DNA of 64,000 bases. It comes from Bacillus thuringiensis. GTDB lineage: Bacteria > Bacillota > Bacilli > Bacillales > Bacillaceae_G. Every line of letters starts with the position of its first letter. Positions within the stretch are counted from its first letter, which is position 1. Under the pieces are notes generated by a model. The model was not told the DNA's origin, ran no database searches, and was given only the letters and a program-made list of their open reading frames with translations. The position numbers were made by a program, and so were the translations under genes. Below are positions 35,672 to 44,242 of the stretch, one piece after another. The stretch lies in NCBI RefSeq assembly GCF_001182785.1, contig NZ_CP012099.1, positions 4,834,501-4,898,500 of the forward strand, written 5' to 3'.

Positions 35672-35710
35672 TTTTATCCCGTTATACGGGCCCATAATAT
35701 CCCCACGTAC
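35672..35710. repeat. Short relative of the TTTATCCCGC repeat
   Basis: TTTTATCCCGTTATACGGGCCCATAATATCCCCAC keeps the leading hairpin (CCCGT-TAT-ACGGG) of the family. The rest of 35711-35979 shows a CCTCTTAATTTATAAGAGG hairpin near 35773 but no gene. Confidence 0.55.
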
Positions 35711-35979
35711 ATGAAAGAACCTAAAGTGGTGGATACAGTGTACCCAAAATCAATTCGAGACACCTATAAACCTCTTAATTTATAAGAGGTGCCACTCATA
35801 TTAAAATATATATTGCATAATAAAGCAACCCAAATGGACTACTAAACTTGACATGTCATCAGAAAGACAACAATTTGTAAAATATGTGACTTTTTCAAAA
35901 CACTATCCCTCAGTATCTTACTATACCATACAAAAAGAAAGTGGCATTTTTTTGTACTTTTTACTTTATTTACATCAAT

Positions 35980-36013
35980 AAAAAAAGAGCACATCCGACA
36001 GAATGTGCTCTTT
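35980..36013 (-). terminator. SET gene terminator
   Basis: AAAGAGCACAT pairs with ATGTGCTCTTT around an eight-base loop. Confidence 0.85.
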
Positions 36014-36027
36014 CTATACTCATTAAA

Positions 36028-36423
36028 TTATTTTTCGTTCTCTTCTTTTTCCTTATCAAACCATAATAGTTCATCGTCATCCACTTCACCATTATAATTG
36101 ATTAAAATTTCTTCTCCCGCTTTTATATCCTTATACGCGAAGAAGTTAAAAGTATGATTCTCGAAGACAATTTCATACGTTGCATTCGGATTATATGCAT
36201 GATTAAATAACATGCCGTATCCTAACAGGAATGCCGTATGATTTACCCCATACTCAAATGCGTAGTCAGCAAGTAACGTTTTTTCAATGTGTTCATGCTG
36301 TTCATTTGGATAAGAGATAACCGGCGCTGAGTGAATCAACTCACCCTTTTTAATATCACGAGTTGCAAATACACCTCTATTAAATTCTCCATCACTAAGT
36401 TCAGAAGTCTTAACTTCGATCAT
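36028..36423 (-). CDS. SET domain-containing protein
   Basis: A 131-residue minimal SET domain. The start of the fold is GRGVFA-like (FNRGVFATRDIKKGELI), the central region has GYGMLFNHAYNPNA (the NH motif of the SAM pocket) and the end has IKAGEEILINYNGE (the GEE/NY motif). Bacterial free-standing SET proteins may methylate protein lysines, but no substrate is known. The ATG at 36423 follows TAGGTGACG; an upstream GTG is part of this ribosome binding site. The end is highly acidic (DDDELLWFDKEKEENEK). Confidence 0.83.
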   Translation of the reverse strand: MIEVKTSELSDGEFNRGVFATRDIKKGELIHSAPVISYPNEQHEHIEKTLLADYAFEYGVNHTAFLLGYGMLFNHAYNPNATYEIVFENHTFNFFAYKDIKAGEEILINYNGEVDDDELLWFDKEKEENEK

Positions 36424-36456
36424 ATGCGTCACCTATATAATTCTTTCTTTGAAGTA

Positions 36457-36530
36457 TTTTATCCCGCTATTTGCGAGGTTCAACTAATAATCAGTAGGTA
36501 TTAGTCTCACTTTATCTCCTTAAGCTTGGC
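36457..36530. repeat. Partial copy of the TTTATCCCGC repeat
   Basis: TTTATCCCGCTATTTGCGAG is followed by GTTCAACTAATAATCAGTAG and TCTCACTTTATCTCC, matching the beginning and the end of the family but missing the central GC-rich hairpin. Confidence 0.6.
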
Positions 36531-36582
36531 AGAAAACGCGCAGAAAAGCAATTAAATTACTATCAAGTATTCATTTAAATGA

Positions 36583-36609
36583 AAAAAGAGCACATCATTT
36601 GTGCTCTTT
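36583..36609 (-). terminator. Chemoreceptor terminator
   Basis: AAAGAGCACA and TGTGCTCTTT pair over five bases. It is very like the SET gene terminator. Confidence 0.8.
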
Positions 36610-36619
36610 CCAAGCAATA

Positions 36620-38122
36620 TTACTTTTCTAAAATATCTTCTAACAACTTCACTTGCTCGCTAACAGTTTGTAACGTCTTCACTGACGTATCATTTCGATG
36701 TTTTTCTTCTTCCACACTCGCTAGCACTTCTTCTGTAGCTGTAGAAGTTTGCTGAATTACGTTAGAAGCATGCGTAACATCCTTTACGATATTCGTCGTT
36801 TTAACTTGGAAACTTTCTTGATGAACAACAACCTCTCGCATTACTTCATTAATCGCATCAATAAACTTCCCTAAATCCGTTACATTTGTTAAAACGCTTG
36901 CTAACATTTCGTTACACTCTTCTTGTACTCTTTCTGACTTCTCTACCTGCACTTCTACCTTACTTGCTTGATTACTAAACTCCTTCAAAATCCCTTGAAT
37001 TCTTCCCGCAGAACGATTTGATTCTTCAGCAAGCTTTAACACTTCACTCGCTACAATAGCAAAACCTTTTCCATGCTCACCTGCCCTGGCAGCTTCAATA
37101 TTTGCATTTAAAGCTAGCAAACTCGTCTGACTTGAAATATTCGTTATTACATCTACAATTTCATTAATTTGTTTCGATTGCATCATTAAATCTCTAAATA
37201 TAATTCCAGACTGTGAAACAACATCATTTAAACTTCTCATGTTAGCTTCAAAATTTCTTAAAGTATTTACGCTGCCCTTTGAAATTTCTAAACTTTCATC
37301 CACACGAGCCGATGCAGTTCTTACTTGAGAGATGATTTGTTCAATATTTCCCTCCATATCATTCAATACTTCTACCGAACGATACATCATCTCTGATTGT
37401 GATTGCGTACCAACTGCTACCTCTTCAAAGGCAAAATTAATTTCACTCATCGATTCCATCGACGTGTTCATATTTTGTCTTAAATGATTGAAATTACTAT
37501 CTAGTTTCAAAACTGTTTCACCAATAAGCCTTTGCGTCTCTTCTAGCTCCTGAGCTTTTCTCATTACTTCTTGCTTCTCATCACTTAAACGAAGGAGCAG
37601 ATTAGAACCGATTTTCGTGACACCCCACATAGCGATTGTTACAATCGCTAACAAACTTGCGAAATTAGCAGCTTCAGACGAGGCTGTATAAGCAAAAAAT
37701 TGCTCCGGCCAATAGCTACAAAGGATAAATGTGATCACAACAGCTACCCCGCCAAGAATTAAAATGAGGCGCTCACTTAAGTAAATAAGTGAAACAGCTA
37801 ATGTAAAATAGACCATTTGAAATACAGCCGGGCTTTCATTAAAAGCTTGTACCATAATGTAAGACATTGTAAGCAACATAAATGTCATGATATATTTATA
37901 CGCTGATTCCATACTTTTTATAAAAGTAAAAAGCGTTCCAAATACAACGACAGAAATACCACAAATCCAAAACGCTATTGCTCTCTCTGTAAAAATATAT
38001 CCATAATACCCAATCGCGATTATCCCAAGGAAGAAACTAAAAATCGTTATAAACAGTAATAAATGATTTTTCTGTGATTCTTTCTCAAGGTTAGAAAAAC
38101 AAGTCCTCTTTAACCACTCCAT
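36620..38122 (-). CDS. Methyl-accepting chemotaxis protein
   Basis: A 500-residue chemoreceptor. The N-terminal part has about six hydrophobic segments (residues 25-190, for example LLLFITIFSFFLGIIAIGYYG) instead of the usual extracellular sensor, so the ligand or cue is sensed in the membrane. After a coiled coil (KQEVMRKAQELEETQRLIGET) comes the signalling hairpin: ISSQTSLLALNANIEAARAGEHGKGFAIVASEVLKLAEES, the universal CheA/CheW-binding tip. The ATG at 38122 follows AAGGTGGGG. It lies 32 bases downstream of the exonuclease/phosphatase gene, probably in one operon. Confidence 0.88.
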   Translation of the reverse strand: MEWLKRTCFSNLEKESQKNHLLLFITIFSFFLGIIAIGYYGYIFTERAIAFWICGISVVVFGTLFTFIKSMESAYKYIMTFMLLTMSYIMVQAFNESPAVFQMVYFTLAVSLIYLSERLILILGGVAVVITFILCSYWPEQFFAYTASSEAANFASLLAIVTIAMWGVTKIGSNLLLRLSDEKQEVMRKAQELEETQRLIGETVLKLDSNFNHLRQNMNTSMESMSEINFAFEEVAVGTQSQSEMMYRSVEVLNDMEGNIEQIISQVRTASARVDESLEISKGSVNTLRNFEANMRSLNDVVSQSGIIFRDLMMQSKQINEIVDVITNISSQTSLLALNANIEAARAGEHGKGFAIVASEVLKLAEESNRSAGRIQGILKEFSNQASKVEVQVEKSERVQEECNEMLASVLTNVTDLGKFIDAINEVMREVVVHQESFQVKTTNIVKDVTHASNVIQQTSTATEEVLASVEEEKHRNDTSVKTLQTVSEQVKLLEDILEK

Positions 38123-38154
38123 ATGAAGCCCCACCTTCTACTTATACATATCAA

Positions 38155-39213
38155 TTACTTCAGTTTAAATACCGCACTCACTGGGTTATGATCGCTATTT
38201 TCAAACTTTAAATCTTTCCCTTGTACATTTACAATCTCTACATTCGGTGAAACGATAAAGCCATCAATAATAGTGACGAAATTTTCACCTTCTACATATT
38301 TCTTTACATCATCTCTCACAGTCATAACAGACGGATCTACAGCCCACTTAAAGCCACCGTCCGTAAAGTCCTTCGGTAACTCTACTAACCACTCAGGACG
38401 CTCTTTCACGAACTTCGGATCACTTAATTGAGCGTTTGAAACTAATTGATTCCAATCTCCACCCATTATTACGTAATCACCATTTTCATAATGCTTGTTC
38501 ATATATTCTTTTAAATACTCTACTTGCTGTTTTCTAATTTTCCCGCCTTCATCATAAGCAGACAAATGTAAATTTACGAGTCTAACATGTTTCCCATTAT
38601 TAACAGGTATTTTATGTTCCACAATTGCCCGATCTAAATCAAACAAACGCTTTGGCCACGGCTCCATTCCAGGAAGCTGGAACCTCTTCGCTTCTTGAAC
38701 AGTGTATTTAGAAAACGTACTTAATCCAGCCTCCGCATATCCCATTGGATTTGTTATTGGCACCGGAACCCATTTCGTATCGTAGTTCTTGCCAAATGAC
38801 GAAACATAATCAGGTAATCCTTTTTTCAAAAATTCATGTTCATTTACATCAAATGAACGAAGTGACTTTATATCAACTTCTTGTAATAGCGCAAAATCAC
38901 TATTTTCATTTTGTAAAAACGAAAGCATATTCTTTAAATTAGTTTCTGTTTGCTCTTTACTACTTGAACCAGATCCCTTTCCCCCATCCATAAAGAAATC
39001 TTGCTCCTTATCTAACCCTGCATATCCAATATTAAATGTTGTAACTTTAAATTCATTTCCAGTCGCTAATACGCGCTCCTTATTATTCTCCACCTTCAAG
39101 CTTGTAACATCAGCAGGCTGTTCTTTAGTAAGTGTCATATACGCTAGAAATCCTCCTACAATGCCCGCTACTACTAAAACACATATAAATACGATTTTAA
39201 AAAATTTCTTCAA
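38155..39213 (-). CDS. Endonuclease/exonuclease/phosphatase family protein
   Basis: A 352-residue protein with an N-terminal membrane anchor or signal (FFKIVFICVLVVAGIVGGFLAYM) and a DNase I-like fold. Catalytic signatures are FKVTTFNIGY (Asn), LLQEVDI (Glu metal ligand), LVNLHLSA (His), IMGGDWNQL (Asp/Asn) and FENSDHNPVSAVF (Asp-His). Membrane-attached members include sphingomyelinase- and phosphoinositide-type hydrolases; the actual substrate cannot be told. It is upstream of the chemoreceptor on the same strand. Confidence 0.82.
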   Translation of the reverse strand: MKKFFKIVFICVLVVAGIVGGFLAYMTLTKEQPADVTSLKVENNKERVLATGNEFKVTTFNIGYAGLDKEQDFFMDGGKGSGSSSKEQTETNLKNMLSFLQNENSDFALLQEVDIKSLRSFDVNEHEFLKKGLPDYVSSFGKNYDTKWVPVPITNPMGYAEAGLSTFSKYTVQEAKRFQLPGMEPWPKRLFDLDRAIVEHKIPVNNGKHVRLVNLHLSAYDEGGKIRKQQVEYLKEYMNKHYENGDYVIMGGDWNQLVSNAQLSDPKFVKERPEWLVELPKDFTDGGFKWAVDPSVMTVRDDVKKYVEGENFVTIIDGFIVSPNVEIVNVQGKDLKFENSDHNPVSAVFKLK

Positions 39214-39449
39214 ATAAATGACTCCTTTTCACGCGAATTTATTTTTCTTTATTTTCAGTCAAATAAAGAAAACGACACACATAAGAAACATTTTATCATA
39301 ATTAAAACCGTATATCACTATATTTAGTTGATAAGTAATCGATCCTGTTTTAATTACTTAAAAAACCTTCAGACATCAAAAAAAGAAAAGTTACACCCAC
39401 CTCCTCACTGGAAATTAAACGGTATATTTAGTACACTATATGTAATAAT

Positions 39450-39531
39450 CATAGGCGATGGAGTTCGCCATAAACGCTGCTTAGCTAATGACTCCTACCA
39501 GTATACATACTGGTAGGAGTCTATTTTTTTG
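39450..39531 (+). promoter_or_regulatory. Fluoride riboswitch (crcB motif) with terminator
   Basis: GGCGATGGAGTTCGCC at 39454-39469, the AAACGCTGCTTAGCTAATGACTCC region and the following 13-bp hairpin (ACTCCTACCAGTA with TACTGGTAGGAGT) plus T7 match the fluoride aptamer-expression platform arrangement. The platform partly overlaps the aptamer's 3' strand, as needed for switching. It sits directly before two crcB genes. The preceding 39214-39449 holds no gene I can support. Confidence 0.93.
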
Positions 39532-39558
39532 AGCAAGCTATTTAAAGAGGTGAGAAAA

Positions 39559-39963
39559 TTGATTTATATTATCGTCGGCATTGCCGGTATATTAGGAGCT
39601 CTTTCTCGTTATTATTTAGGTCTTAATATCACCACATTTTGGCATCATTCATTTCCATTAGCAACATTAGTCATTAACTTAATCGGTTGCTTCTTCTTAG
39701 CGTGGCTAACTACTTATATCGCTCGACTAAACATCTTACCTTCAGAGGTTATCACAGGCATCGGGACTGGATTCATCGGTTCCTTTACGACTTTTTCAAC
39801 ATTTAGTGTAGAAACTGTGCAATTGATCAATCATTCTGAGTGGAGCATAGCCTTCTTATATGTATCATGTAGCATACTTGGTGGCCTCATTATGTCTGGC
39901 CTTGGCTATACACTTGGAGATTTCTTAATTAAGAAATCTCTTACGGAAGGTGATTACTCATGA
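39559..39963 (+). CDS. crcB1: Fluoride channel subunit CrcB/Fluc 1
   Basis: A 134-residue four-helix membrane protein of the Fluc family, which exports fluoride as a dual-topology dimer. Family motifs are [30 protein letters not shown] and [18 protein letters not shown] (the Phe box). The start is TTG at 39559, four bases after AAAGAGGTGAG. An upstream frame to 39529 would run back into the riboswitch terminator. It overlaps crcB2 by four bases (ATGA), so the two are translationally coupled and probably form a heterodimer. Confidence 0.92.
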   Translation: MIYIIVGIAGILGALSRYYLGLNITTFWHHSFPLATLVINLIGCFFLAWLTTYIARLNILPSEVITGIGTGFIGSFTTFSTFSVETVQLINHSEWSIAFLYVSCSILGGLIMSGLGYTLGDFLIKKSLTEGDYS

Positions 39964-40316
39964 TAGAAGCCTTATTAGTCGCAACAGGAGGATTTTTCGG
40001 TGCGATTACACGATTTGCAATTAGCAATTGGTTTAAGAAAAGAAATAAAACACAATTTCCAATTGCTACATTCCTTATTAATATAACAGGGGCATTTTTA
40101 CTCGGATATATAATTGGCAACGGAGTTACTACAGGCTGGCAACTATTATTAGGTACTGGATTTATGGGCGCATTCACGACATTTTCTACGTTTAAATTAG
40201 AAGCTGTTCAGCTTCTCGATCTTAAAAAACTGTACATCTTCCTTTTATATTTAAGTGCTACTTACATAATTGGTATCCTCTTCGCATTCCTTGGGATGAA
40301 GCTGGGTGGAATATAA
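39960..40316 (+). CDS. crcB2: Fluoride channel subunit CrcB/Fluc 2
   Basis: A 118-residue Fluc subunit with [34 protein letters not shown] and [18 protein letters not shown]. Its start overlaps the crcB1 stop. Paired genes of this kind encode antiparallel heterodimers whose subunits have opposite topologies: compare the charge patterns at the two N-termini. Control is by the riboswitch 430 bases upstream. A terminator follows immediately. Confidence 0.92.
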   Translation: MIEALLVATGGFFGAITRFAISNWFKKRNKTQFPIATFLINITGAFLLGYIIGNGVTTGWQLLLGTGFMGAFTTFSTFKLEAVQLLDLKKLYIFLLYLSATYIIGILFAFLGMKLGGI

Positions 40317-40346
40317 AAAAAGCGACTCTATTGAGTCGCTTTCTTT
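40314..40346. terminator. Bidirectional terminator
   Basis: AAAAGCGACTC pairs with GAGTCGCTTTCTTT over TATT between crcB2 and the convergent small gene. Confidence 0.88.
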
Positions 40347-40585
40347 CATAAGAAATATGTCCCGCCATATGGAATGGAAAATAAACCAGCTGGATGTACA
40401 TCGTAATGTACAATTTGCATCGGAAGTTGTGAATACGGCATATACTGACTTTGCATCATTTGTGCAGCTTGTACTTGCTGCTGCATGTGAATAGCCTGAT
40501 ACACAGCATGAATTGTTCCCTGTGCTCCTGCCCAAGTAATAGCCGACCCTACTTGTCTTCCATTATAAAAATGATAGTTCATCAT
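40346..40585 (-). CDS. Small Gln/Met/Tyr-rich protein of unknown function
   Basis: A 79-residue protein with a folded-looking N-terminus (YHFYNGRQVGSAITWAGAQG), a Gln/Met-rich helix (MQQQVQAAQMMQSQYMPYSQLPMQ) and a Pro/Gly/Tyr end (PAGLFSIPYGGTYFL). There are no cysteines and no membrane segment. The composition is reminiscent of small spore-coat or spore-surface proteins of Bacillus, but that is only an impression. The double ATG follows GTGAGATGA. It converges on crcB2 with a shared terminator. Confidence 0.6.
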   Translation of the reverse strand: MMNYHFYNGRQVGSAITWAGAQGTIHAVYQAIHMQQQVQAAQMMQSQYMPYSQLPMQIVHYDVHPAGLFSIPYGGTYFL

Positions 40586-40665
40586 GATTCATCTCACTTA
40601 TTCTTTTTCTTCCATATGGTATGTTGCTATTTCATAGTGAGTGCTTTGGCCCCTATTGGTAGCAC

Positions 40666-40878
40666 CTATCTATTGCTCTTTTTCAGTTTTGAAGTAATAA
40701 ATCCAAATAATAATACACCAATACCACTAAGGAACAATACATAACTTATCGGTACTAGGAAAAAGAAAGGTTCTTCAAGGAATCCATCCGCTCCTACTTT
40801 ACTGTTTGAAGCATGTATAGTTAAAGAAATAATCGCTAAAATCATTAAAGAAATAGCTACTACGTATTTATTTTTCAT
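40666..40878 (-). CDS. DUF3955-like small membrane protein
   Basis: A 70-residue protein with two hydrophobic helices (VVAISLMILAIISLTIHA and FFFLVPISYVLFLSGIGVLLFGF) joined by a loop containing VGADGFLEEPFFFL, which recalls DUF3955 (GFLxEPFFLIPIGY). The ATG at 40878 follows GAGGAGAATGTGA. It is preceded by a SigA-type promoter and a 41-bp perfect palindrome. The role is unknown. The strong operator suggests a tightly regulated, perhaps stress-induced, gene. Confidence 0.62.
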   Translation of the reverse strand: MKNKYVVAISLMILAIISLTIHASNSKVGADGFLEEPFFFLVPISYVLFLSGIGVLLFGFITSKLKKSNR

Positions 40879-40925
40879 TTCACATTCTCCTCTACTCATG
40901 TAATTCTCCTTAAATCGTTAACATC

Positions 40926-40954
40926 ATATTATCTAAAATAAAATTAACAGTCAA
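40926..40954 (-). promoter_or_regulatory. SigA promoter of the DUF3955 gene
   Basis: On the minus strand TTGACT (40954-40949) and TAATAT (40931-40926) are 17 bases apart. The -35 lies inside the end of the 41-bp palindrome. Confidence 0.6.
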
Positions 40955-40990
40955 TAATTATTTATCGTTAAACGATAAATAATTATTGAC
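40950..40990. promoter_or_regulatory. 41-bp perfect palindrome
   Basis: Two 20-base arms (GTCAATAATTATTTATCGTT and its exact complement) flank a single A. The inner part TATCGTT-A-AACGATA could be one operator. The palindrome overlaps the -35 box of the DUF3955 gene. Confidence 0.7.
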
Positions 40991-41002
40991 TAAACTAATA
41001 AC

Positions 41003-41042
41003 AAAAAAGTTTGCGAAGCATCTTAAATCACTTCGCAAACCT
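41003..41042 (-). terminator. Terminator of the ABC-F/MFS operon
   Basis: AAGTTTGCGAAG pairs with CTTCGCAAACCTT across a 12-base loop. Confidence 0.85.
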
Positions 41043-41058
41043 TCTAAATTATAAATAT

Positions 41059-42252
41059 TTACACTTCAAATCTCCTGCTTAATACAATGTACATTGCGCA
41101 AAATAGCACGAATATCCCAGCATAAATTAACAAAATCTCTACACTAAACATATCCGACAATGGACCAAATATTATCATTCCTAAAGGAAGCGCGCATGAA
41201 TTCGCAATTTGTACAAGGCTGAACATCCGTCCGTGCATCGATGGTTCTACTTTCTCCTGCAATAACACAGTAACTGGTGTATTGAAGCACGGCATTGTTA
41301 TACCAATTAAAAAATTAAATACTAAATACATAATAAATATCGGTGCTATTCCGAGTCCAATCATAAGCAGTCCATATAATGCACAAGCTAGCGCTGTTGT
41401 ATACATACGATTACGAAAGCCACCCCACGCCGCAATCAATACACCACCAGCTGCCGCACCCGCACTAAAGGTCATCTCACTAGCAGTAAGTCTCCACATT
41501 TCGGCCCCGAAAGAACGAGTTACCATTAAAGGTGTTAAAAAAGCAGCTGGACTTATTAAAATCATGACGATAATTAATAAAACGATTAGCCTTTTAATAA
41601 ATACATTTTCTTTTAAATAAGAGAACCCTTCTTTAATTCCTTGTAAATTAGATTTTTGCTTACTCTCTACATTCACATGTCCTTCCACCTGAATGATAAA
41701 CATAATACTAATTCCAATCATAGCCGTAATAACATCAATAAAAAGTGTTGTTTCAATGCTGGCAATAGAAAGAATCGTCGCACTTGCTGCTGGAGAAAGA
41801 AACATAATTAAAGATGTAATACTGCTATTTATTCCATTTACTTTCATAAGATACTCTTTCGGAACAATTTGCGGAATTAATGCATTTACAGCTGGCGTTT
41901 GTACTCCTGTTCCAGCTGAACGAATGAGTAACACAATAAAAAGTAACCAAATACTTTTATATCCTGTTAAAAATAAAATTGCTAAAACTAACGTCGCAAT
42001 CGCTATAATCCCATCCGATAACATAATCATCTTTTTACGGTCATAACGATCAATCCAAACACCTGCAAACAAAGATATCGCAATTTGTGGTAGGAAACCG
42101 CAAACAGTTGAAATAGTCAACATCACTCCTGATGATGTTGTAAGGGTGATATACCATATAATCGCGTATTGCACGAGAGAGGAACCGAACAACGAAATAG
42201 TTTGAGCGGTCAAAAATAATATAATTTTCGTTTTCCAATTGTTTTCACTCAT
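41059..42252 (-). CDS. MFS efflux transporter (MefA-like macrolide efflux group)
   Basis: A 397-residue, 12-helix major facilitator of the Mef/DHA3 type. The architecture AQTISLFGSSLVQYAIIWYIT, motif A FAGVWIDRYDRKKMIMLSD and RSAGTGVQTPAVNALIPQIVP parallels streptococcal MefA (macrolide exporter). The ATG at 42252 is eight bases after AGGGGGTG; a GTG at 42261 overlaps the ABC-F stop. It is the second gene after an ABC-F gene, as mef and msr genes are paired elsewhere (in the reverse order). Export of a ribosome-targeting antibiotic is a fair inference; the drug is unknown. Confidence 0.85.
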   Translation of the reverse strand: MSENNWKTKIILFLTAQTISLFGSSLVQYAIIWYITLTTSSGVMLTISTVCGFLPQIAISLFAGVWIDRYDRKKMIMLSDGIIAIATLVLAILFLTGYKSIWLLFIVLLIRSAGTGVQTPAVNALIPQIVPKEYLMKVNGINSSITSLIMFLSPAASATILSIASIETTLFIDVITAMIGISIMFIIQVEGHVNVESKQKSNLQGIKEGFSYLKENVFIKRLIVLLIIVMILISPAAFLTPLMVTRSFGAEMWRLTASEMTFSAGAAAGGVLIAAWGGFRNRMYTTALACALYGLLMIGLGIAPIFIMYLVFNFLIGITMPCFNTPVTVLLQEKVEPSMHGRMFSLVQIANSCALPLGMIIFGPLSDMFSVEILLIYAGIFVLFCAMYIVLSRRFEV

Positions 42253-42257
42253 ATGTT

Positions 42258-43805
42258 TCACACCCCCTTAACTAATCCTGTCTCTATATCAAAGATGCTA
42301 TCTGCCCAATCAAGATAAAAACTCGCTTCGTGAGATACGAGTATAATGCTGCCCTTAAACTGAATTAGCGCCTTTTGCAAAGCTTCCTTCGCTTCTGCAT
42401 CTAAATGATTTGTCGGCTCATCTAAAATTAAGAAGTTACAAGGTGATAGTAATAATCCGCACAGTTTCACCTTCGATTGTTCACCACCACTTAACGTACG
42501 AATTTCTTGCGAGACGTGCGTATCCTTCACACCACACGCAGCTAAATGATGGCGTATTTCCTTCATATTCAGTTTAGGAAACTGCCCTGAAATAATTTGA
42601 AGCGGCGTTAAAGAATCATTGCTCCAATTTAAATCTTGCTCATAATATCCAATCTTTAGTTGCTCTGAAAAGTGAAACTCTCCAGAAATACTAGCAATAT
42701 TTCCAACGATTGTTTTTAATAAAGTAGATTTCCCTACTCCATTGAAACCTGTAATAACAAGTTTTTGCCCACCCATTACTGAAAAATTCAACTTTGGTAA
42801 GAGAGCGAAGTCGTAACCAACTTCAAGGTTATTTACTTCAAAAACTGTCTGAACTGAAATGGGAAGTCCCTGAAAATGAATAGACGGTTTATGAGTAAAA
42901 CTTGGTGGCGCAATTCTTTCCATACGCTCCAATTGTTTTCGACGACCTTGCGCTATTTTTGAATTCACCCCAGCAATATTTCTACGGATATACTCTTCCG
43001 TTTTTTCAATTTTCTTTTGCTGTGCATAATATTGGCGAATGTAATCTTTTCGCAAATGCTCCTTCTGCCTTACAAAATCTGAGTATTTACCGTAATACTT
43101 CTTAACTGTTCCGAACTCTACATCACATATGCAAGAAGTTACTTTTTCCAGAAAATCAAAATCATGTGACACTACAATAAACGCTCCTTCGAACTTCATT
43201 AAATAGTTAGCAAGCCACTCCACATGCTCCTTATCAAGAAAATTCGTCGGTTCATCTAGTAATAAAATATTAGGCTCTTCTAATAAGAGCTTCGCTAAAA
43301 TTACCTTTGCACGCTGCCCTCCGCTTAATTCACCAATAACACGATCCATCCCAATTGCATCAATACCTAAACCGGCTGCCACCTTATTCGTAATACTGTC
43401 TACTGAATAAAAATCACGAGCCTCAAGCTGCTCTTGCATTTCAGCCGCTTTTAGTAGTTGATTCTCATCTCCAGTCATTGCACTTTCTTCATATAACTTG
43501 TTCATTCTCTTTTCCATTTCATACAAATCATAAAAAGCTCTCTTTAAATATTGTGAAATGGTATAACCCTCATCAATGTCAGCGTATTGATCAAGATGCC
43601 CAATTTGAATATTAGGTTGCCACTTTATGTCTCCCTTATCAGAAATAATTTCCCCCACCAATATTTTCATTAATGTGCTTTTTCCTGCACCATTCTGTCC
43701 AACAATCCCCATATGCTCCCCTTTATGCAAATCAAAAGAAGCATTCTCGTATAATACTTTATCTATAAAACTATGTGATAAACTTTCAACTTTAAGTAAA
43801 CTCAT
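42258..43805 (-). CDS. ABC-F family ribosome-protection ATPase
   Basis: A 515-residue soluble protein with two ABC domains and no membrane segment. Walker A motifs are GQNGAGKST (residues 36-44) and GFNGVGKST (about 355). Signature motifs are ELSGGQRAK and LSGGEQSKV, with DEPTNFLDKEH and DEPTNHLDAEA. The charged interdomain linker at about residues 225-300 (YYAQQKKIEKTEEYIRRN) is the part that reaches into the ribosome. ABC-F proteins of the ARE class displace antibiotics; others act in translation control. The leader peptide, attenuator and MFS partner favour antibiotic resistance. The ATG at 43805 follows GGAAAAGAGGAAT. Confidence 0.88.
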   Translation of the reverse strand: MSLLKVESLSHSFIDKVLYENASFDLHKGEHMGIVGQNGAGKSTLMKILVGEIISDKGDIKWQPNIQIGHLDQYADIDEGYTISQYLKRAFYDLYEMEKRMNKLYEESAMTGDENQLLKAAEMQEQLEARDFYSVDSITNKVAAGLGIDAIGMDRVIGELSGGQRAKVILAKLLLEEPNILLLDEPTNFLDKEHVEWLANYLMKFEGAFIVVSHDFDFLEKVTSCICDVEFGTVKKYYGKYSDFVRQKEHLRKDYIRQYYAQQKKIEKTEEYIRRNIAGVNSKIAQGRRKQLERMERIAPPSFTHKPSIHFQGLPISVQTVFEVNNLEVGYDFALLPKLNFSVMGGQKLVITGFNGVGKSTLLKTIVGNIASISGEFHFSEQLKIGYYEQDLNWSNDSLTPLQIISGQFPKLNMKEIRHHLAACGVKDTHVSQEIRTLSGGEQSKVKLCGLLLSPCNFLILDEPTNHLDAEAKEALQKALIQFKGSIILVSHEASFYLDWADSIFDIETGLVKGV

Positions 43806-43829
43806 TTTTATTCCTCTTTTCCTGAAATT

Positions 43830-43873
43830 AAAAAAAGCAGAGAGATAGCGTCATTCGACACTAGCCCTCTGCT
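43830..43873 (-). terminator. Attenuator before the ABC-F gene
   Basis: On the minus strand GCAGAG (43872-43867) pairs with CTCTGC (43842-43837), with an inner partial stem, and is followed by T7. It lies about 20 bases before the ribosome binding site, so it must be bypassed for expression. Confidence 0.8.
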
Positions 43874-43935
43874 TCGTGGTTTTTCCTATACTACTCCAAT
43901 TTACGGTAAAGACTCATCGGAATAATATACACAAA

Positions 43936-43965
43936 GGGCCATAGACAAAGCATTGTCTATGGCCC
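43936..43965 (-). promoter_or_regulatory. 13-bp hairpin in the ABC-F leader
   Basis: GGGCCATAGACAA and TTGTCTATGGCCC pair perfectly over four bases, with only a short T run on the minus strand. It may be an intermediate or second terminator of the leader. Confidence 0.7.
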
Positions 43966-44065
43966 CTTAATCTATTTTATACACCAGCTGAAAAACCATA
44001 ACGAAATAAGCATAGATAAACTATACTTTTTTAGAAAAGTTATTCAGCCGATGAATATAGGGGAT

Positions 44066-44161
44066 TTATACCCCTTGATTAAGCTCCGTACAACGCTTCA
44101 CCGTATACATTTGTGCGGAGCAAAGTTTTCTAATGAGTTTTACAAATTTTATATAAAGCAT
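44066..44161 (-). CDS. 31-codon leader peptide of the ABC-F/MFS operon
   Basis: An ATG at 44161 follows AAGGAAGGTG by six bases and opens a 31-codon frame. The product is short and basic, with an Ile/Leu/Lys-rich start (MLYIKFVKLIRKLC) and the end CTELNQGV. Codons 13-27 lie in an 11-base-armed hairpin (44083-44121), and the stop codon lies in the loop of GGGG/CCCC (44060-44074). Its position right after a promoter and before an attenuator is that of a ribosome-stalling leader, as in vmlR, msr or erm systems. The peptide itself is not known to me. Confidence 0.72.
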   Translation of the reverse strand: MLYIKFVKLIRKLCSAQMYTVKRCTELNQGV

Positions 44162-44191
44162 GTTCTGCACCTTCCTTAATACTTAAAAGGG

Positions 44192-44221
44192 ATTTTAGCA
44201 TACGGTTTTATGAAGCGTCAA
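44192..44221 (-). promoter_or_regulatory. Promoter of the leader/ABC-F/MFS operon
   Basis: On the minus strand TTGACG (44221-44216) and TAAAAT (44197-44192) are 18 bases apart, just downstream of speG and about 30 bases before the leader peptide start. Confidence 0.6.
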
Positions 44222-44242
44222 CATTACTTCCAAATCTTTCAA

